Positions 44,523-54,496 of a DNA stretch of 64,000 bases are shown one piece after another. Location of the stretch: positions 1 to 64,000 of the forward strand of contig NZ_QVMV01000030.1 of NCBI RefSeq assembly GCF_003417465.1, given 5' to 3'. How positions within the stretch are numbered: the first letter of the stretch is position 1; every line of letters begins with the position of its first letter. The DNA is from Wenzhouxiangella sp. 15190. Lineage in GTDB: Bacteria > Pseudomonadota > Gammaproteobacteria > Xanthomonadales > Wenzhouxiangellaceae. The notes under the pieces are model-generated. The model made no database searches. It was not told where the DNA came from and saw only the letters and a list, made by a program, of their open reading frames with translations. Position numbers and translations under genes: made by a program.

Positions 44523-46325
44523 ATGCATCTGGCTACTCTGCTCTTAATCATCCTGGGCGCCGGTTTGGCCAGCCAGTGGCTGGCCTGGCAGATCCGGTTG
44601 CCGGCGATCGTGATCCTGATCGCCAGCGGTCTTGTGCTCGGCCCGGTGACCGGGTTGATCGATTTCGCCATGGCGCCGGAAGAGCTGACCGAGCTGATCG
44701 GGCTGGGTGTCGCCATCATCCTTTTCGAAGGGGGGATGGACCTCAAGCTGGGCGAGTTCCGCCGGGTCGGTCACGGGGTCGCGAGGCTCACGACCATCGG
44801 GCCACTGCTGGCGTGGCTACTGGGTGCGCTGGCCGGCCATTTCGTGGCGGGCCTGACCTGGCCGGTCGCCATCGTGCTCGGCGCCATCCTGGTCGTGACC
44901 GGACCCACTGTCATCCTGCCGCTGCTCAGGCAGGCGCGTCTCAACAAGGAATCCGCTTCCCTGCTGAAGTGGGAAGGCATCGTCAACGATCCCGTCGGCG
45001 TCTTGCTGGCGGTCCTGGCCTTCCAGTATTTCACGATCTCGGGCGAAGACTGGACATCGGTACTCCTCGGCCTGGGCAAGGCCGTGGCCGTCGCCGCGCT
45101 GCTCGGCGGGCTGGGTGGCTGGCTGACCGGCTGGTTCTACCGCCGCGGTGCCGTGCCGACCCATCTCAAGCCACCCATGCTGATGGTGCTGGTCCTCGCC
45201 GCCTACTGGGCCAGCAACCAGGTGCAGCACGAAGCCGGACTGCTGACGGTCACCATCATGGGCTTGGTACTGGGCAACATGAAACTGGTCGAACGCGAAC
45301 CGTTGCGGCACTTCAAGGAAAACCTCACCGTCGTTCTGCTGTCGGTGCTGTTCATCGTCATCCCCACACAACTCGACGCCTCGCATCTTCAATTGATCAG
45401 CATGTCCTCGGTGCTCTTCGTGCTGGCCATACTCTTCGTGGTACGTCCGCTGACGATTGCTCTGGCGACCATCGGCGCCCCCATGCGCTGGCAGGACAGG
45501 CTCTTGATGGCCTGGATCGCGCCGCGCGGGATCGTGGCCGCGGCCACGGCCAGTATTTTCGGCCCGGCGCTGGTTGCCGCCGGCTATCCGGAAGCCGAAA
45601 TCCTGATGCCGCTCGTTTTCCTGGTCATCCTGGTGACCGTGGTCATCCACGGCCTGACCCTCGGGCCGCTCGCCCGCAGGCTGAAACTGGCCGCGGAAGA
45701 GGAAAACGGTCTGCTGATCGTCGGCGCCAGCGACTGGACCCGTGCGCTGGCCAACGTTCTCGAGGACCTCCACATCGATGTCCTGATTGCCGACGGCTCG
45801 TGGCATCGGCTCAAAGCGGCGCGCATGGACGGCATCCGCACATACTACGGCGAAGTGTTGTCCGAGCATGCCGAGCACGAGCTCGAGGACGAGCATCTCA
45901 GCTACCTGCTGAGTGCGACCGACAACGACTACTACAACGCGCTGGTGTGCAAGGCGCTGGGCGGCGAGTTCGGCCATCACCGCACATTCCAGCTCTCACC
46001 CCCGAGCGAGTCGAGCGACGAGCAGCGACGCCTGACGCTGCAACAGCGCGGCTACTTTGCCTTCGAACCGCCCGTGGACGCCCGTTCGCTGGACCAACGA
46101 CTGGACGACGGCTGGACGATCCAGACGACGCGCCTGAGCGAGCGTTTCGAATTGGACCAGCTGAAAGAAAGGCTGGGCGAACCGGGCGAGGACTGGCTGC
46201 TGATCGGCAGCGTCTCTCCCGACGGCAAACTCCAGGTGTACTCAAGCGAGCATGCATTCACCGCGGAAGCCGACTGGCGACTACTCTACTTCGCGCCCGG
46301 GCAGGCGGGTTCACCCCAATCCTGA
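44523..46325 (+). CDS. Monovalent cation/proton antiporter (CPA family) with C-terminal regulatory domain
   Basis: A 600-residue inner-membrane exchanger for Na+ or K+ against H+. Twelve or so helices (residues 1-385) contain VVTGPTVILPLLRQARLN and WEGIVNDPVGVLLAV, the Asn-Asp pair typical of CPA1 transport sites. Residues 395-600 are cytoplasmic: the part ENGLLIVGASDWTRALANVL looks like a TrkA-N/RCK Rossmann domain, so nucleotide or ligand gating is likely. The 3' end overlaps the convergent rlmKL gene by 15 bases. The ATG at 44523 follows the ssrA terminator by about 100 bases. Confidence 0.92.
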   Translation: MHLATLLLIILGAGLASQWLAWQIRLPAIVILIASGLVLGPVTGLIDFAMAPEELTELIGLGVAIILFEGGMDLKLGEFRRVGHGVARLTTIGPLLAWLLGALAGHFVAGLTWPVAIVLGAILVVTGPTVILPLLRQARLNKESASLLKWEGIVNDPVGVLLAVLAFQYFTISGEDWTSVLLGLGKAVAVAALLGGLGGWLTGWFYRRGAVPTHLKPPMLMVLVLAAYWASNQVQHEAGLLTVTIMGLVLGNMKLVEREPLRHFKENLTVVLLSVLFIVIPTQLDASHLQLISMSSVLFVLAILFVVRPLTIALATIGAPMRWQDRLLMAWIAPRGIVAAATASIFGPALVAAGYPEAEILMPLVFLVILVTVVIHGLTLGPLARRLKLAAEEENGLLIVGASDWTRALANVLEDLHIDVLIADGSWHRLKAARMDGIRTYYGEVLSEHAEHELEDEHLSYLLSATDNDYYNALVCKALGGEFGHHRTFQLSPPSESSDEQRRLTLQQRGYFAFEPPVDARSLDQRLDDGWTIQTTRLSERFELDQLKERLGEPGEDWLLIGSVSPDGKLQVYSSEHAFTAEADWRLLYFAPGQAGSPQS

Positions 46326-48473
46326 TTGCCCGGGATCGTCCGAGGCCGCGCCCTCGCGGTGCCGAATGAACCAGCACTGGTGAATGCGACGGTTACGCTC
46401 GAAATCCTTCGGAATCGACCAGCGCGTCCGATCCTCGACTTCGAACGCCTGTTCAATCGCCGCGTCGAGCGAGAAACTGCGCAGGTTGGTGGAAAACACC
46501 AGCGTGCCCGCGTGATCGAGGCAGCGCATCGCCTCGGCCACCAGTTCAGCATGGTCGCGCTGGATATCGAGATCGCCGTCCATGCGCTTGGAGTTCGAGA
46601 AGCTGGGCGGATCGAGAAAGATCAGGTCGAAACGATTGCGGCAGCGGGCCAGCCAGTCGCGGGCGTCGGCGTGAATCACGTGGTGCCGGTCCATGTCGCA
46701 GCCGTTCAGTTCCAGGTTGCGCCGCAGCCAGTCGAGATAGGTATTTGAAAGATCGACGCTCGTCGTCGCCCGGGCACCGCCGAGAGCAGCATGCACCGTC
46801 GCGGCGCCCGTGTAGCAGAACAGGTTCAATAACCGCTTGCCGTGGGCGTGTTCGGCCAGCCACTGTCGCACCGGCCGGTGATCCAGGAACAGCCCGGTAT
46901 CGAGGTAGTCGGTCAGGTTGACCTCCAGCCGGCAGTGGCCCTCGCGCACGATGAGCGTGCGCGATTGTTCGCTCATGCGTTCGTACTGCTCGCTGCCGCG
47001 CTGCCGGCGCCGCACCTTGAAGACCATCCGCTCCGGCGGCACGCCGGCAGCGGCCGGAATGGCGCTGAGAGCGGCACGCAGGCGATTCTGCGCCTTACCG
47101 GGATCGACGCTGCTCGGCGGCTCGTACTCCTGCACGTGCAACCAGTCGCCGGACTCGCTGCCGTAAACGTCGACGGCCAGGGCGTACTCGGGAATATCGG
47201 CGTCGTAGAGCCGGTAGCAGGTGATCCCTTCGCGCTTGCGCCATTTCCTGAGCTGGCGCTCGTTCTTGTGCAGTCGATTCGTCAGATCCGGTGCCGCCTG
47301 CTCCCCGGTCGAAGCGGCGGCATCGGCGCCGATCTCGAAACGCTCCAGCCGACACTCGAGCGGCCCGTTGAAGAACTGCCAGCTCTTGTCCGGCTGCAGG
47401 CCGATGCGACAGCCGGCGCCGTTGAGTACCAGCGCCCGCCAGCCGGGAAAATGGCTTCGCAGTGTCTCGCCCAGCTTGAGGTAGAGCGGCAACAACTCGT
47501 GCTGTTCCCCGATGCGTTCGCCGTAGGGCGGATTGGTGGCCACCAGACCGGTCCGCACGCCCGACGGCGCGGTGGCTTCCCCGAGCTCGCGTCGTTCGAC
47601 GTGAACACGGCCTGCCAGTCCGGCACGCTCGACATTGACCAGGGCCAGGCGAACCGCCTGGCGGTCGTGGTCGAACGCGACCATCGGCGGCAGGTGTTCC
47701 ATTCCCTTCTCCTGGCGCTCCAGGGCCTCGTCGACCAGGTCCTTCCAGGCATTGTCGTCATGGCCGCGCCAATGCTGAAAACCAAACCCGGTGCGCAGCA
47801 AGCCCGGGGCGGTGTCGGACGCCATCCAGGCGGCTTCGATGGCCAGGGTTCCCGTGCCGCACATCGGGTCGACAAAACCGCCCCTGTCGGCGGCAATCCG
47901 TGGCCAGTCGGCCCGGTAGAGCATGGCGGCGGCGAGATTTTCCTTCAGCGGGGCGGCAATACCGGTTTCGCGATAGCCGCGCTTGTGGAGGCTATCGCCG
48001 GACAGGTCGATGGCCACGGTCACCTGCTCGCCGTGCATGTGGACATTGATGCGAACGTCAGGCTGCCGAATATCCACGGACGGCCGGCCACCGACCGTCT
48101 CGCGTATCTGGTCGACAACGGCATCCTTGACGCGCTGGGCGGCAAAGCGGCTGTGGGTGATGGCCGCCTTGATGCCGGTGAAGTCCACCGCCAACGTGTT
48201 GTCCGGGCCGAGGTGCATCGACCAATCGATGGTCGAGACACCGCGATAGAGTCCGTCATCGTCCTCGGCTTGAAATTCCGCAATCGGCAACAACACCCGG
48301 TTGGCTATCCGCGACCACAGGCAGACGCGGTAGGCATCGACTAGCGTGCCTTCGAACAGCACGCCGCCGCGCTGCGGATGAACACCCTCGAGACCGAGCG
48401 CCGTGAGTTCCGTCGCCAGCAGATCGTGCAGTCCACGAGGTGCCGTGGCGAACAGTGTGAAGCGCTTGTTCAA
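46311..48473 (-). CDS. rlmKL: Bifunctional 23S rRNA methyltransferase RlmKL
   Basis: A fused enzyme that makes m2G2445 (RlmL half) and m7G2069 (RlmK half) in 23S rRNA; 720 residues. A THUMP domain (about 40-155) is followed by the first methyltransferase domain with MCGTGTLAIEAAW and the catalytic TNPPYGERIG near residue 315. The second domain has LNLFCYTGAATVHAALGGA and LIFLDPPSFSNSKRMDG. Both active sites are complete. The start is TTG at 48473: no ATG or GTG lies in frame upstream, and GGGAG is placed seven bases before it. It overlaps the antiporter gene at the 3' end. Confidence 0.95.
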   Translation of the reverse strand: MNKRFTLFATAPRGLHDLLATELTALGLEGVHPQRGGVLFEGTLVDAYRVCLWSRIANRVLLPIAEFQAEDDDGLYRGVSTIDWSMHLGPDNTLAVDFTGIKAAITHSRFAAQRVKDAVVDQIRETVGGRPSVDIRQPDVRINVHMHGEQVTVAIDLSGDSLHKRGYRETGIAAPLKENLAAAMLYRADWPRIAADRGGFVDPMCGTGTLAIEAAWMASDTAPGLLRTGFGFQHWRGHDDNAWKDLVDEALERQEKGMEHLPPMVAFDHDRQAVRLALVNVERAGLAGRVHVERRELGEATAPSGVRTGLVATNPPYGERIGEQHELLPLYLKLGETLRSHFPGWRALVLNGAGCRIGLQPDKSWQFFNGPLECRLERFEIGADAAASTGEQAAPDLTNRLHKNERQLRKWRKREGITCYRLYDADIPEYALAVDVYGSESGDWLHVQEYEPPSSVDPGKAQNRLRAALSAIPAAAGVPPERMVFKVRRRQRGSEQYERMSEQSRTLIVREGHCRLEVNLTDYLDTGLFLDHRPVRQWLAEHAHGKRLLNLFCYTGAATVHAALGGARATTSVDLSNTYLDWLRRNLELNGCDMDRHHVIHADARDWLARCRNRFDLIFLDPPSFSNSKRMDGDLDIQRDHAELVAEAMRCLDHAGTLVFSTNLRSFSLDAAIEQAFEVEDRTRWSIPKDFERNRRIHQCWFIRHREGAASDDPGQSGLG

Positions 48474-48630
48474 TCCGTCACTCCCACGTCTGATCGCAAC
48501 GCGTCGTATCCCCTTCGATCACGTTCTCTTTGATGCTTCATGTGACGAATCCGTCCTCGGCTTCACTGCGAGTCGACTACGATAACCGTTTGGACTCGCA
48601 ACGAGTGTTCGACTCGATGGATTCGGATCA

Positions 48631-49701
48631 ATGAAGCGTCTTGCAGTGCAGTTCCTGCTGGTTGCCATCCTGGGCTGCCAAACCATGACCGGGGCGGCCC
48701 AGACGCCGGTGCAGACCGTCCAGCCGACCACAGGCCGCAGCACGGAGTCGCTGCGCATGACCGGCAACCTGGTCGCGCGCCAGGTTTCGGGCCTGTCGAC
48801 ACAGGAGTCCGGGCTGATTTCGACCATCCACGTCGATGCCGGCGATGCCGTCGAGCGGGGCGACCTCCTGGTCGAACTCGACGTCGGCCTGGTCGAGCAG
48901 GACGTGGCCCGGGCCGAGGCCGCCCGGGACGAGGCCAGGGCATCGCTCGCCGAAGCCCGGCGCCTGGCCGCGGAAGCTCGCCGGCTCGGCGACGACAGTT
49001 TCTTTCCCGAAACCGAGCGCCGAGCTCGCGAGTCGGCCGTCATACTGGCCGAGGCGGCACTGGCACGGGCCGAAAGTGAACTCTCGCGCGAGCGCGAACG
49101 GCTCGATCGCCATCGCCTGTCCGCGCCGTTCGACGGCGTTATCAGCCAGCGCCATTTCGACCGGGGAGAATGGGTGGATCCGGGGTCGGCGGTGGTCGAA
49201 CTGGTCAAGGTCGACGAGCTTTGGCTGGACGTGCGCGTGCCGCAACATTACTGGCAGGACCTGCGCGATCGGGAAAATGTGACTGTCCGGGCCTGGGCCG
49301 ATGTGGATCCGGAGCGCGAACTCGATGCCCGCGTGCACGCGCGCGTACCGCTCAGCGACCCTACCGCCCGTACTTTTCTGCTCCGGCTTCTGGTCAATGA
49401 CGATTCCGGCCGCATCACGCCGGGCATGTCGGCCGGCGTCGAGGTCATGATCGAGCGCGACGAAACCACCGTGCGCATACCGCGCGACGCGATCCTGCGC
49501 TACCCCGATGGCACCACGACGGTGTGGATCATCGAGGATGGCGGCAACCGCGCCACCGAAAGGGAAGTCGTCGTTCAGCGCAATATCGGCGATCTCGTCG
49601 AGCTCGAAGGCGAACTGCCCAAGGATGCGCGGGTAATTACCCGCGGTAACGAGGTGCTCAGTGAGGGCGAGACGGTGCGCATCGTCGAGGGTGAAAACTG
49701 A
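48631..49701 (+). CDS. RND efflux periplasmic adaptor (second system)
   Basis: Membrane-fusion subunit of 356 residues with a signal peptide ending near MTGAAQ. A Cys in AILGCQTMTG could be a lipobox, but the match is weaker than in the first system. Lipoyl halves (STIHVDAGDAVERGDLLVELD and LSAPFDGVISQRHFDRGEWV) flank a short helical hairpin rich in Ala, Glu and Arg (about 85-150), and a beta-barrel domain follows. The stop overlaps the permease ATG by one base (TGATG), so the two are coupled. There is no outer-membrane factor or regulator in the operon. Confidence 0.92.
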   Translation: MKRLAVQFLLVAILGCQTMTGAAQTPVQTVQPTTGRSTESLRMTGNLVARQVSGLSTQESGLISTIHVDAGDAVERGDLLVELDVGLVEQDVARAEAARDEARASLAEARRLAAEARRLGDDSFFPETERRARESAVILAEAALARAESELSRERERLDRHRLSAPFDGVISQRHFDRGEWVDPGSAVVELVKVDELWLDVRVPQHYWQDLRDRENVTVRAWADVDPERELDARVHARVPLSDPTARTFLLRLLVNDDSGRITPGMSAGVEVMIERDETTVRIPRDAILRYPDGTTTVWIIEDGGNRATEREVVVQRNIGDLVELEGELPKDARVITRGNEVLSEGETVRIVEGEN

Positions 49702-52700
49702 TGTTCGAGGGCATCATCCGCCACGGCGTCATCGTCACCGTGGTCGTGTTGATCATTGCGGTACTGGGCGTGCTTGCGGCCCTGCGCATCCCGGTGCAGA
49801 TGATTCCCGACCTGGAAGTGCGGGTTATCGGCGTGGAAACCAGCTGGCCCGGGGCTACACCGCAGGACATCGAGAAGGAAATCCTGATCGAGCAGGAGCA
49901 GTACCTGCGCAGCATCCCGAGCATGGACCGCATGATCTCGACGGCCAGCTACGGTCGGGCCGAGATCGAACTGGAGTTTCCCTTTGGCACCGACATCAAC
50001 GAGGCGCTGATCCGGGTCAACAACGCGCTCAGTCAAGTGCCCTCCTATCCGGAAAACGTCGACGAGCCGCGGCTCGAAGCCAGTTCGTTTTCGCAGAATT
50101 CGTTCATGTACTTCCGCATCACACCGCTGGAGGGCAACCCCTTCGAGCTGGACATGCGGCTGATGTACGACTTTCTCGACGACAACGTACGCCCGCGCCT
50201 GGAGCGGGTCGATGGCGTGTCGCGGATCAACATCGGCGGCGGCGCCGAACGCCAGATCCGCATTCTCGTCGACCCCGGCGCCCTGGCCGAACGCGGCATC
50301 ACGCTCACTCAGGTGCGCGACGCCGTGCGCGGGCGCAACCGCGACACTTCGGCCGGCGACGTCGAACTGGGCAAGCGCCGCTACCTGCTGCGCACGGTGG
50401 GGCGATTCGAAAGCCTCGAAGAAATGGAGCGTCTGATCGTCGATCGCCAGGACGACAGCCTTGTACGGCTCGAAGACGTCGCTAACGTTGAGGAGTCCTA
50501 CTACGAGCAGCGCGACCTGAGCTTCGCAGGCGGGCAGCCGAGCATGAGCATCTCCGTCGACCGCGAACCCGGTTCCAACGTCATCGACATCAAGCAAGCT
50601 CTCCTGCCGGAAGTCGAGCGAATCAACGCCGAAGTACTCGAACCGGCCGGCATGCAGATGGGACTGACCAGCGACGACGTGCGCTACGTGCAGGCCTCGG
50701 TCGCCAATGTCTGGCAGAACCTGATCCTGGGCGCGTTGCTCGCCACCGTGGTGATGTTTTTGTTCCTGCGCTCATTCGGCGCCACCCTGGTGGGTGTCAT
50801 CGGCGTACCGATCTGCACCCTCGCCGCCTTTCTCGGCTTGCTGGCGGCCGGGCGGACCATCAACGTCATCTCGCTCGCCGGTGTGGCCTTTGCCGTCGGC
50901 ATGACGCTCGACAACAGCATCGTCGTGCTCGAGGCGATCGAACGCCGGCGGCGCGAGGGTCTGGAGCGCATGGCCGCCGCGCTGGATGGCGTCAGGCAGG
51001 TCTGGCCGGCGGTGCTGGCATCGACCATGACGACCGTGCTGGTGTTCGCGCCGATCTTCTTCATCCGGCAGGAAGCCGGCCAGCTCTATTCCGACGTGGC
51101 CGTGGCCATATCGGCCTCCATTCTGGCGAGCATGCTGGTCGCCATCTCGGTGGTACCGACGCTGAGCGCACGCATGAACTTCGGCGTGCGTGATACCGGC
51201 CGGGCGCACGGTCATGCCTTGCGCGACCGCATTCTCTCCGGTGTGGGATGGCTGATCGAATCGACCCGGCGGCGATGGGCGACACTTGCGTCGGTCTTCG
51301 TCGGCGTCGCCGTGATCATCATCACGCTCACGCCACCGGCCGAATACCTGCCCGAAGGCGAAGAACCCAAGACCTTCGCGACCATGATCGCCCCGCCGGG
51401 CTACAACCTCGAAGAAATGCGGCGTATCGGCAAACAGGTCGAGGACTACCTGATGCCCTTCGTCGGCGACGACCCGGAACGCTTCGAACGCGGTGAGACG
51501 GAGGTACCGGCCATCGCCTACATCAACCTGTCGGTCAGCACCGACAGTATCTGGGTGCTGGCCGAATCGATCGATCCCGGCCACATCGAGCCCTTGATGG
51601 ATGCCCTGGAATCCCATTACGAAACCTATCCGGGCATGCGCGCCTTCGTCAGCCGCGGCTCGATCATCTCGAGCAACGATGGCGGCACACGCAGCGTCAA
51701 CCTCGATATCACCGGCCGCGAGCTGGCCGATATCTACCGTGTGGCGCGGCTGGCCTACGATCGGGCCGAAACGCTGTTCGACGATCCCAGGCTCGGCTCT
51801 TCACCCTCTTCGCTGTCACTCGACCAGCCGCTGGTCGAGATTCGACCCAACTGGGAGCGCGCCGCCGAAATGGGCATCGACGGGGCTGACCTCGGGTTCT
51901 CGGTAGCGGCGCTGACCGACGGCGCCTTCATCGACGAGTACTTTCGCGGCGACGACAAGATCGACATCTTCCTGTTCAGCCAGGCCGGCAGCGAGCAGCG
52001 TCTCGACCGCATCGAAGAGCTGCCCGTGCATGTCCCCGATGTCGGCGTCGTACCACTGGCCAGCCTGGCCGACGTCGTCGAGACCGTCGACACCGACGCC
52101 ATTCGCCGGCTCAACGGTCGGCGGACCGTCACCCTCAACATCATTCCGCCGCGTTCGGTCGCCCTCGAGACTGCCCTTGGCCAGGTTCAAACGGAAGTGG
52201 TGGACTGGCTCGCCCGGGAGGGCCACCTGGCGGACGACATGAGCCTGGACATCTCCGGCGCCAGCGACCAGCTGATGGAAACCCGCGCAGCGCTGGGGGG
52301 TAACTACATCGTTGCCATTATCCTCTGTGCCCTGGTCATGGTCGCCATCTTCAGGCACTGGGGCTGGCCGCTTGTGATTCTGACCTCGGTGCCATTGGGT
52401 ATCGCGGGGGGCATTGCCGGCCTGGCCCTGCTCAACGGGGTGGGCAGCCTGCTCCCGCTGGTCGGCGGCCCGGAGATCAGCCAGCCGTTCGACATGATCA
52501 CCATGCTCGGCTTCCTGATCCTGCTCGGCGTGGTGGTCAACAACCCGATTCTGATCGTCGACCGCACGCTGCGTAACCTGCGAGAGGGCATGACCGACGC
52601 CGTCGAGGCGGTGCGCGAAGCCGTGTCAACCCGCATCCGCCCGATCATGATGTCGATGATCACCACCCTGTTCGGCCTGGCACCGCTCGTGTTCATCCCC

Positions 52701-52841
52701 GGCGAGGGCACCGAACTGTATCGCGGTGTTGGTGTGGTCGTACTCGCGGGCCTGCTGTTCGCCACGCTGGTCACATTGACCTTCCTGCCGGCACTGCTGG
52801 TGACGCTGCTGAAACTGAGAGAGCGCCGGGCAAGCGCCTGA
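49701..52841 (+). CDS. RND efflux permease (second system)
   Basis: A 1046-residue inner-membrane RND transporter with two homologous halves, each with a large periplasmic domain. The TM4 relay reads GMTLDNSIVVLEAIERRR, so a single Asp is followed by Asn, and the TM10 segment GVVVNNPILIVDRTLRN has Asn where AcrB-type pumps carry the relay Lys. It is distant from the MexB-type permease at 4.1 kb and belongs to the broad efflux RND permease group with unknown substrates. It is followed after 70 bases by the arsenic operon. Confidence 0.93.
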   Translation: MFEGIIRHGVIVTVVVLIIAVLGVLAALRIPVQMIPDLEVRVIGVETSWPGATPQDIEKEILIEQEQYLRSIPSMDRMISTASYGRAEIELEFPFGTDINEALIRVNNALSQVPSYPENVDEPRLEASSFSQNSFMYFRITPLEGNPFELDMRLMYDFLDDNVRPRLERVDGVSRINIGGGAERQIRILVDPGALAERGITLTQVRDAVRGRNRDTSAGDVELGKRRYLLRTVGRFESLEEMERLIVDRQDDSLVRLEDVANVEESYYEQRDLSFAGGQPSMSISVDREPGSNVIDIKQALLPEVERINAEVLEPAGMQMGLTSDDVRYVQASVANVWQNLILGALLATVVMFLFLRSFGATLVGVIGVPICTLAAFLGLLAAGRTINVISLAGVAFAVGMTLDNSIVVLEAIERRRREGLERMAAALDGVRQVWPAVLASTMTTVLVFAPIFFIRQEAGQLYSDVAVAISASILASMLVAISVVPTLSARMNFGVRDTGRAHGHALRDRILSGVGWLIESTRRRWATLASVFVGVAVIIITLTPPAEYLPEGEEPKTFATMIAPPGYNLEEMRRIGKQVEDYLMPFVGDDPERFERGETEVPAIAYINLSVSTDSIWVLAESIDPGHIEPLMDALESHYETYPGMRAFVSRGSIISSNDGGTRSVNLDITGRELADIYRVARLAYDRAETLFDDPRLGSSPSSLSLDQPLVEIRPNWERAAEMGIDGADLGFSVAALTDGAFIDEYFRGDDKIDIFLFSQAGSEQRLDRIEELPVHVPDVGVVPLASLADVVETVDTDAIRRLNGRRTVTLNIIPPRSVALETALGQVQTEVVDWLAREGHLADDMSLDISGASDQLMETRAALGGNYIVAIILCALVMVAIFRHWGWPLVILTSVPLGIAGGIAGLALLNGVGSLLPLVGGPEISQPFDMITMLGFLILLGVVVNNPILIVDRTLRNLREGMTDAVEAVREAVSTRIRPIMMSMITTLFGLAPLVFIPGEGTELYRGVGVVVLAGLLFATLVTLTFLPALLVTLLKLRERRASA

Positions 52842-52872
52842 TCCGGACAAGGGCCCCCTGCCGGATGTTCGT

Positions 52873-52890
52873 GATAAGCTATCGCTTATC
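52873..52890. promoter_or_regulatory. ArsR operator of the arsR-acr3-arsC operon
   Basis: A perfect inverted repeat GATAAGC-TATC-GCTTATC lies 21 bases before the first arsR ATG. It is the expected size for a dimeric winged-helix repressor, and its AT-rich arms could cover a -10 element. I cannot place the -35 and -10 boxes with confidence. Confidence 0.65.
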
Positions 52891-52911
52891 GTCGATTTGC
52901 GATTGGTATTC

Positions 52912-53196
52912 ATGATGTCCCACGATGAAAGAATCGCCGAAGTCGCACGAGCTCTGGGCCACCCGGCTCGCGTTCGGATCGTGCGGCTTCTTCTGGAACG
53001 CGACCGCTGCATCGGCGGCGATATCGTCGACGAAATCGGCCTGGCGCAGTCGACGGTTTCCGAACACCTGCGCATCCTCAAGGACGCTGGCATCGTGGTC
53101 GGCGAAATCGAGCGCCCGCGCGTATGCTACTCACTCTCATCGGAGCGCCTGACCGCGCTGTCCGAGCTGATTTCACAAGTAGAAAGCTGCTGCTGA
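52912..53196 (+). CDS. arsR: ArsR-family repressor of the arsenite efflux operon
   Basis: A winged-helix regulator of 94 residues (93 if the second ATG at 52915 is used). The recognition helix reads [19 protein letters not shown]. The E. coli As(III) motif CxC in helix 3 is replaced by a single Cys33 ([10 protein letters not shown]). Other cysteines are Cys72 and the terminal pair Cys93-Cys94. A three-thiol As(III) site built from Cys33 or Cys72 with the tail is plausible. It is the first gene of arsR-acr3-arsC with a palindromic operator upstream. It differs in its Cys layout from the arsR at 15.3 kb. Confidence 0.9.
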   Translation: MMSHDERIAEVARALGHPARVRIVRLLLERDRCIGGDIVDEIGLAQSTVSEHLRILKDAGIVVGEIERPRVCYSLSSERLTALSELISQVESCC

Positions 53197-53219
53197 ACGC
53201 TGACCACGGACCCAAGCCT

Positions 53220-54281
53220 ATGCCGGAAGCGCCCCGCAAACGACTGTCGTTCCTCGACCGCTACCTGACGCTGTGGATCTTCGTGGCGATGGCCGCCGGC
53301 ACCGTCCTCGGGACGGTGTTCACCAGCCTGCCCGAGGCGCTGGACGCGGTCTCGATTGGCCACACCAACCTGCTCATTGCCGCCGGCCTGATCCTGATGA
53401 TGTATCCACCGCTGGCGCGGGTGAAATACGAGGAACTGCCGCTGGTCTTTCGCGACAAACGGGTGCTGGCATTGTCGCTTGTCCAGAACTGGCTGATCGG
53501 GCCGGTGCTGATGTTCGCGCTGGCGATAATCTTCCTGCGCGACTATCCCGAGTACATGACCGGCGTGATCCTGATCGGCCTGGCACGCTGCATTGCCATG
53601 GTCATCGTCTGGAACCAGCTTGCCGGCGGCAACAACCAGTACGTGGCCGCGCTCGTGGCGTTCAACTCGCTGTTCCAGCTGGTCTTCTTTACCTTCTACG
53701 CCTGGATTTTCCTGACCGTCCTGCCGCCGCTGTTCGGCCTGGAAGGCAGCGTGATCGATGTCGGCTTCGGCACCATCGCGCAGGCGGTGTTCATCTATCT
53801 GGGGATTCCCTTCGCCGCCGGCTACCTGACCCGCCGCATCCTGATCAAGCGACGCGGGGTCGACTGGTACGAAGGCACCTTCGTGCCGACCACCGCGCCG
53901 ATCACCCTGTTTGCGCTGCTGTTTACCATCGCCATCATGTTCTCGCTGAAGGGCTCGGCCGTGCTCGGCCTGCCGCTTGACGCGCTGCGCATCGCCGTGC
54001 CGCTGGTCATCTATTTCGTCATCATGTTCATCGTCAGTTTCTGGATGGGCCGGCTGATCAACGCCGACTACCCGCGTACCACAGCCATCGCCTTCACGGC
54101 CGCCAGCAACAACTTCGAACTGGCCATCGCCGTGGCCATCGCCGCATTCGGCCTGGCCTCGCCGGTGGCCTTCGCCACGGTCATCGGCCCGCTGGTCGAA
54201 GTACCCGTGCTGATCAGCCTGGTCACCGTGGCGCTGTGGCTGAAGCGGCGGTGGTTTGCGGCGGGTGCTCCTGAGCGGTAG
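53220..54281 (+). CDS. acr3: Arsenite efflux transporter Acr3
   Basis: A 353-residue inner-membrane protein with ten helices that extrudes As(OH)3 or arsenite. The Acr3 signature in the fourth helix, [20 protein letters not shown], includes the conserved thiolate Cys needed for transport. The Glu-containing helix near the C-terminus is seen as [15 protein letters not shown] and [10 protein letters not shown]. It is not an ArsB-type protein. The ATG at 53220 is used, since upstream codons overlap the arsR reading frame; it lies 23 bases after the arsR stop. A repeat element separates it from arsC. Confidence 0.94.
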   Translation: MPEAPRKRLSFLDRYLTLWIFVAMAAGTVLGTVFTSLPEALDAVSIGHTNLLIAAGLILMMYPPLARVKYEELPLVFRDKRVLALSLVQNWLIGPVLMFALAIIFLRDYPEYMTGVILIGLARCIAMVIVWNQLAGGNNQYVAALVAFNSLFQLVFFTFYAWIFLTVLPPLFGLEGSVIDVGFGTIAQAVFIYLGIPFAAGYLTRRILIKRRGVDWYEGTFVPTTAPITLFALLFTIAIMFSLKGSAVLGLPLDALRIAVPLVIYFVIMFIVSFWMGRLINADYPRTTAIAFTAASNNFELAIAVAIAAFGLASPVAFATVIGPLVEVPVLISLVTVALWLKRRWFAAGAPER

Positions 54282-54324
54282 ACAGTAGCCGGTATCTGGG
54301 GGCGCTTCGTTTTAAAACCTTAAT

Positions 54325-54479
54325 TGTCCACAGATGAACACTGATGAACACAGATGAAAAACACACAAATCCACGTTCGAGAATCTATCGATAGTCCAAA
54401 AGCCGGGATCAACAACCGCAGATTTCATACTTTGTTTTTCAGTCAATATCTGTGTTTATCTGTGTTCATCTGTGGACAT
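54325..54479. repeat. Decamer repeat hairpin between acr3 and arsC
   Basis: The left arm 54325-54358 contains CACAGATGAA, CACTGATGAA and CACAGATGAA. The right arm 54447-54479 reads as the reverse complement (ATCTGTGTTTATCTGTGTTCATCTGTGGACA). The arms match at about 29 of 32 positions and enclose an AT-rich spacer of about 90 bases. The right arm ends 17 bases before the arsC ATG. There is no gene in the gap 54282-54496. Confidence 0.85.
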
Positions 54480-54496
54480 TCAGGGTTTTTGAATTC

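Noticed and set aside
44535-46369. 597-codon second plus-strand frame (44576-46369) over the antiporter gene
   Set aside because: It is an Arg/Gly-rich shadow frame; the 44523 frame has clear transmembrane helices and antiporter motifs.
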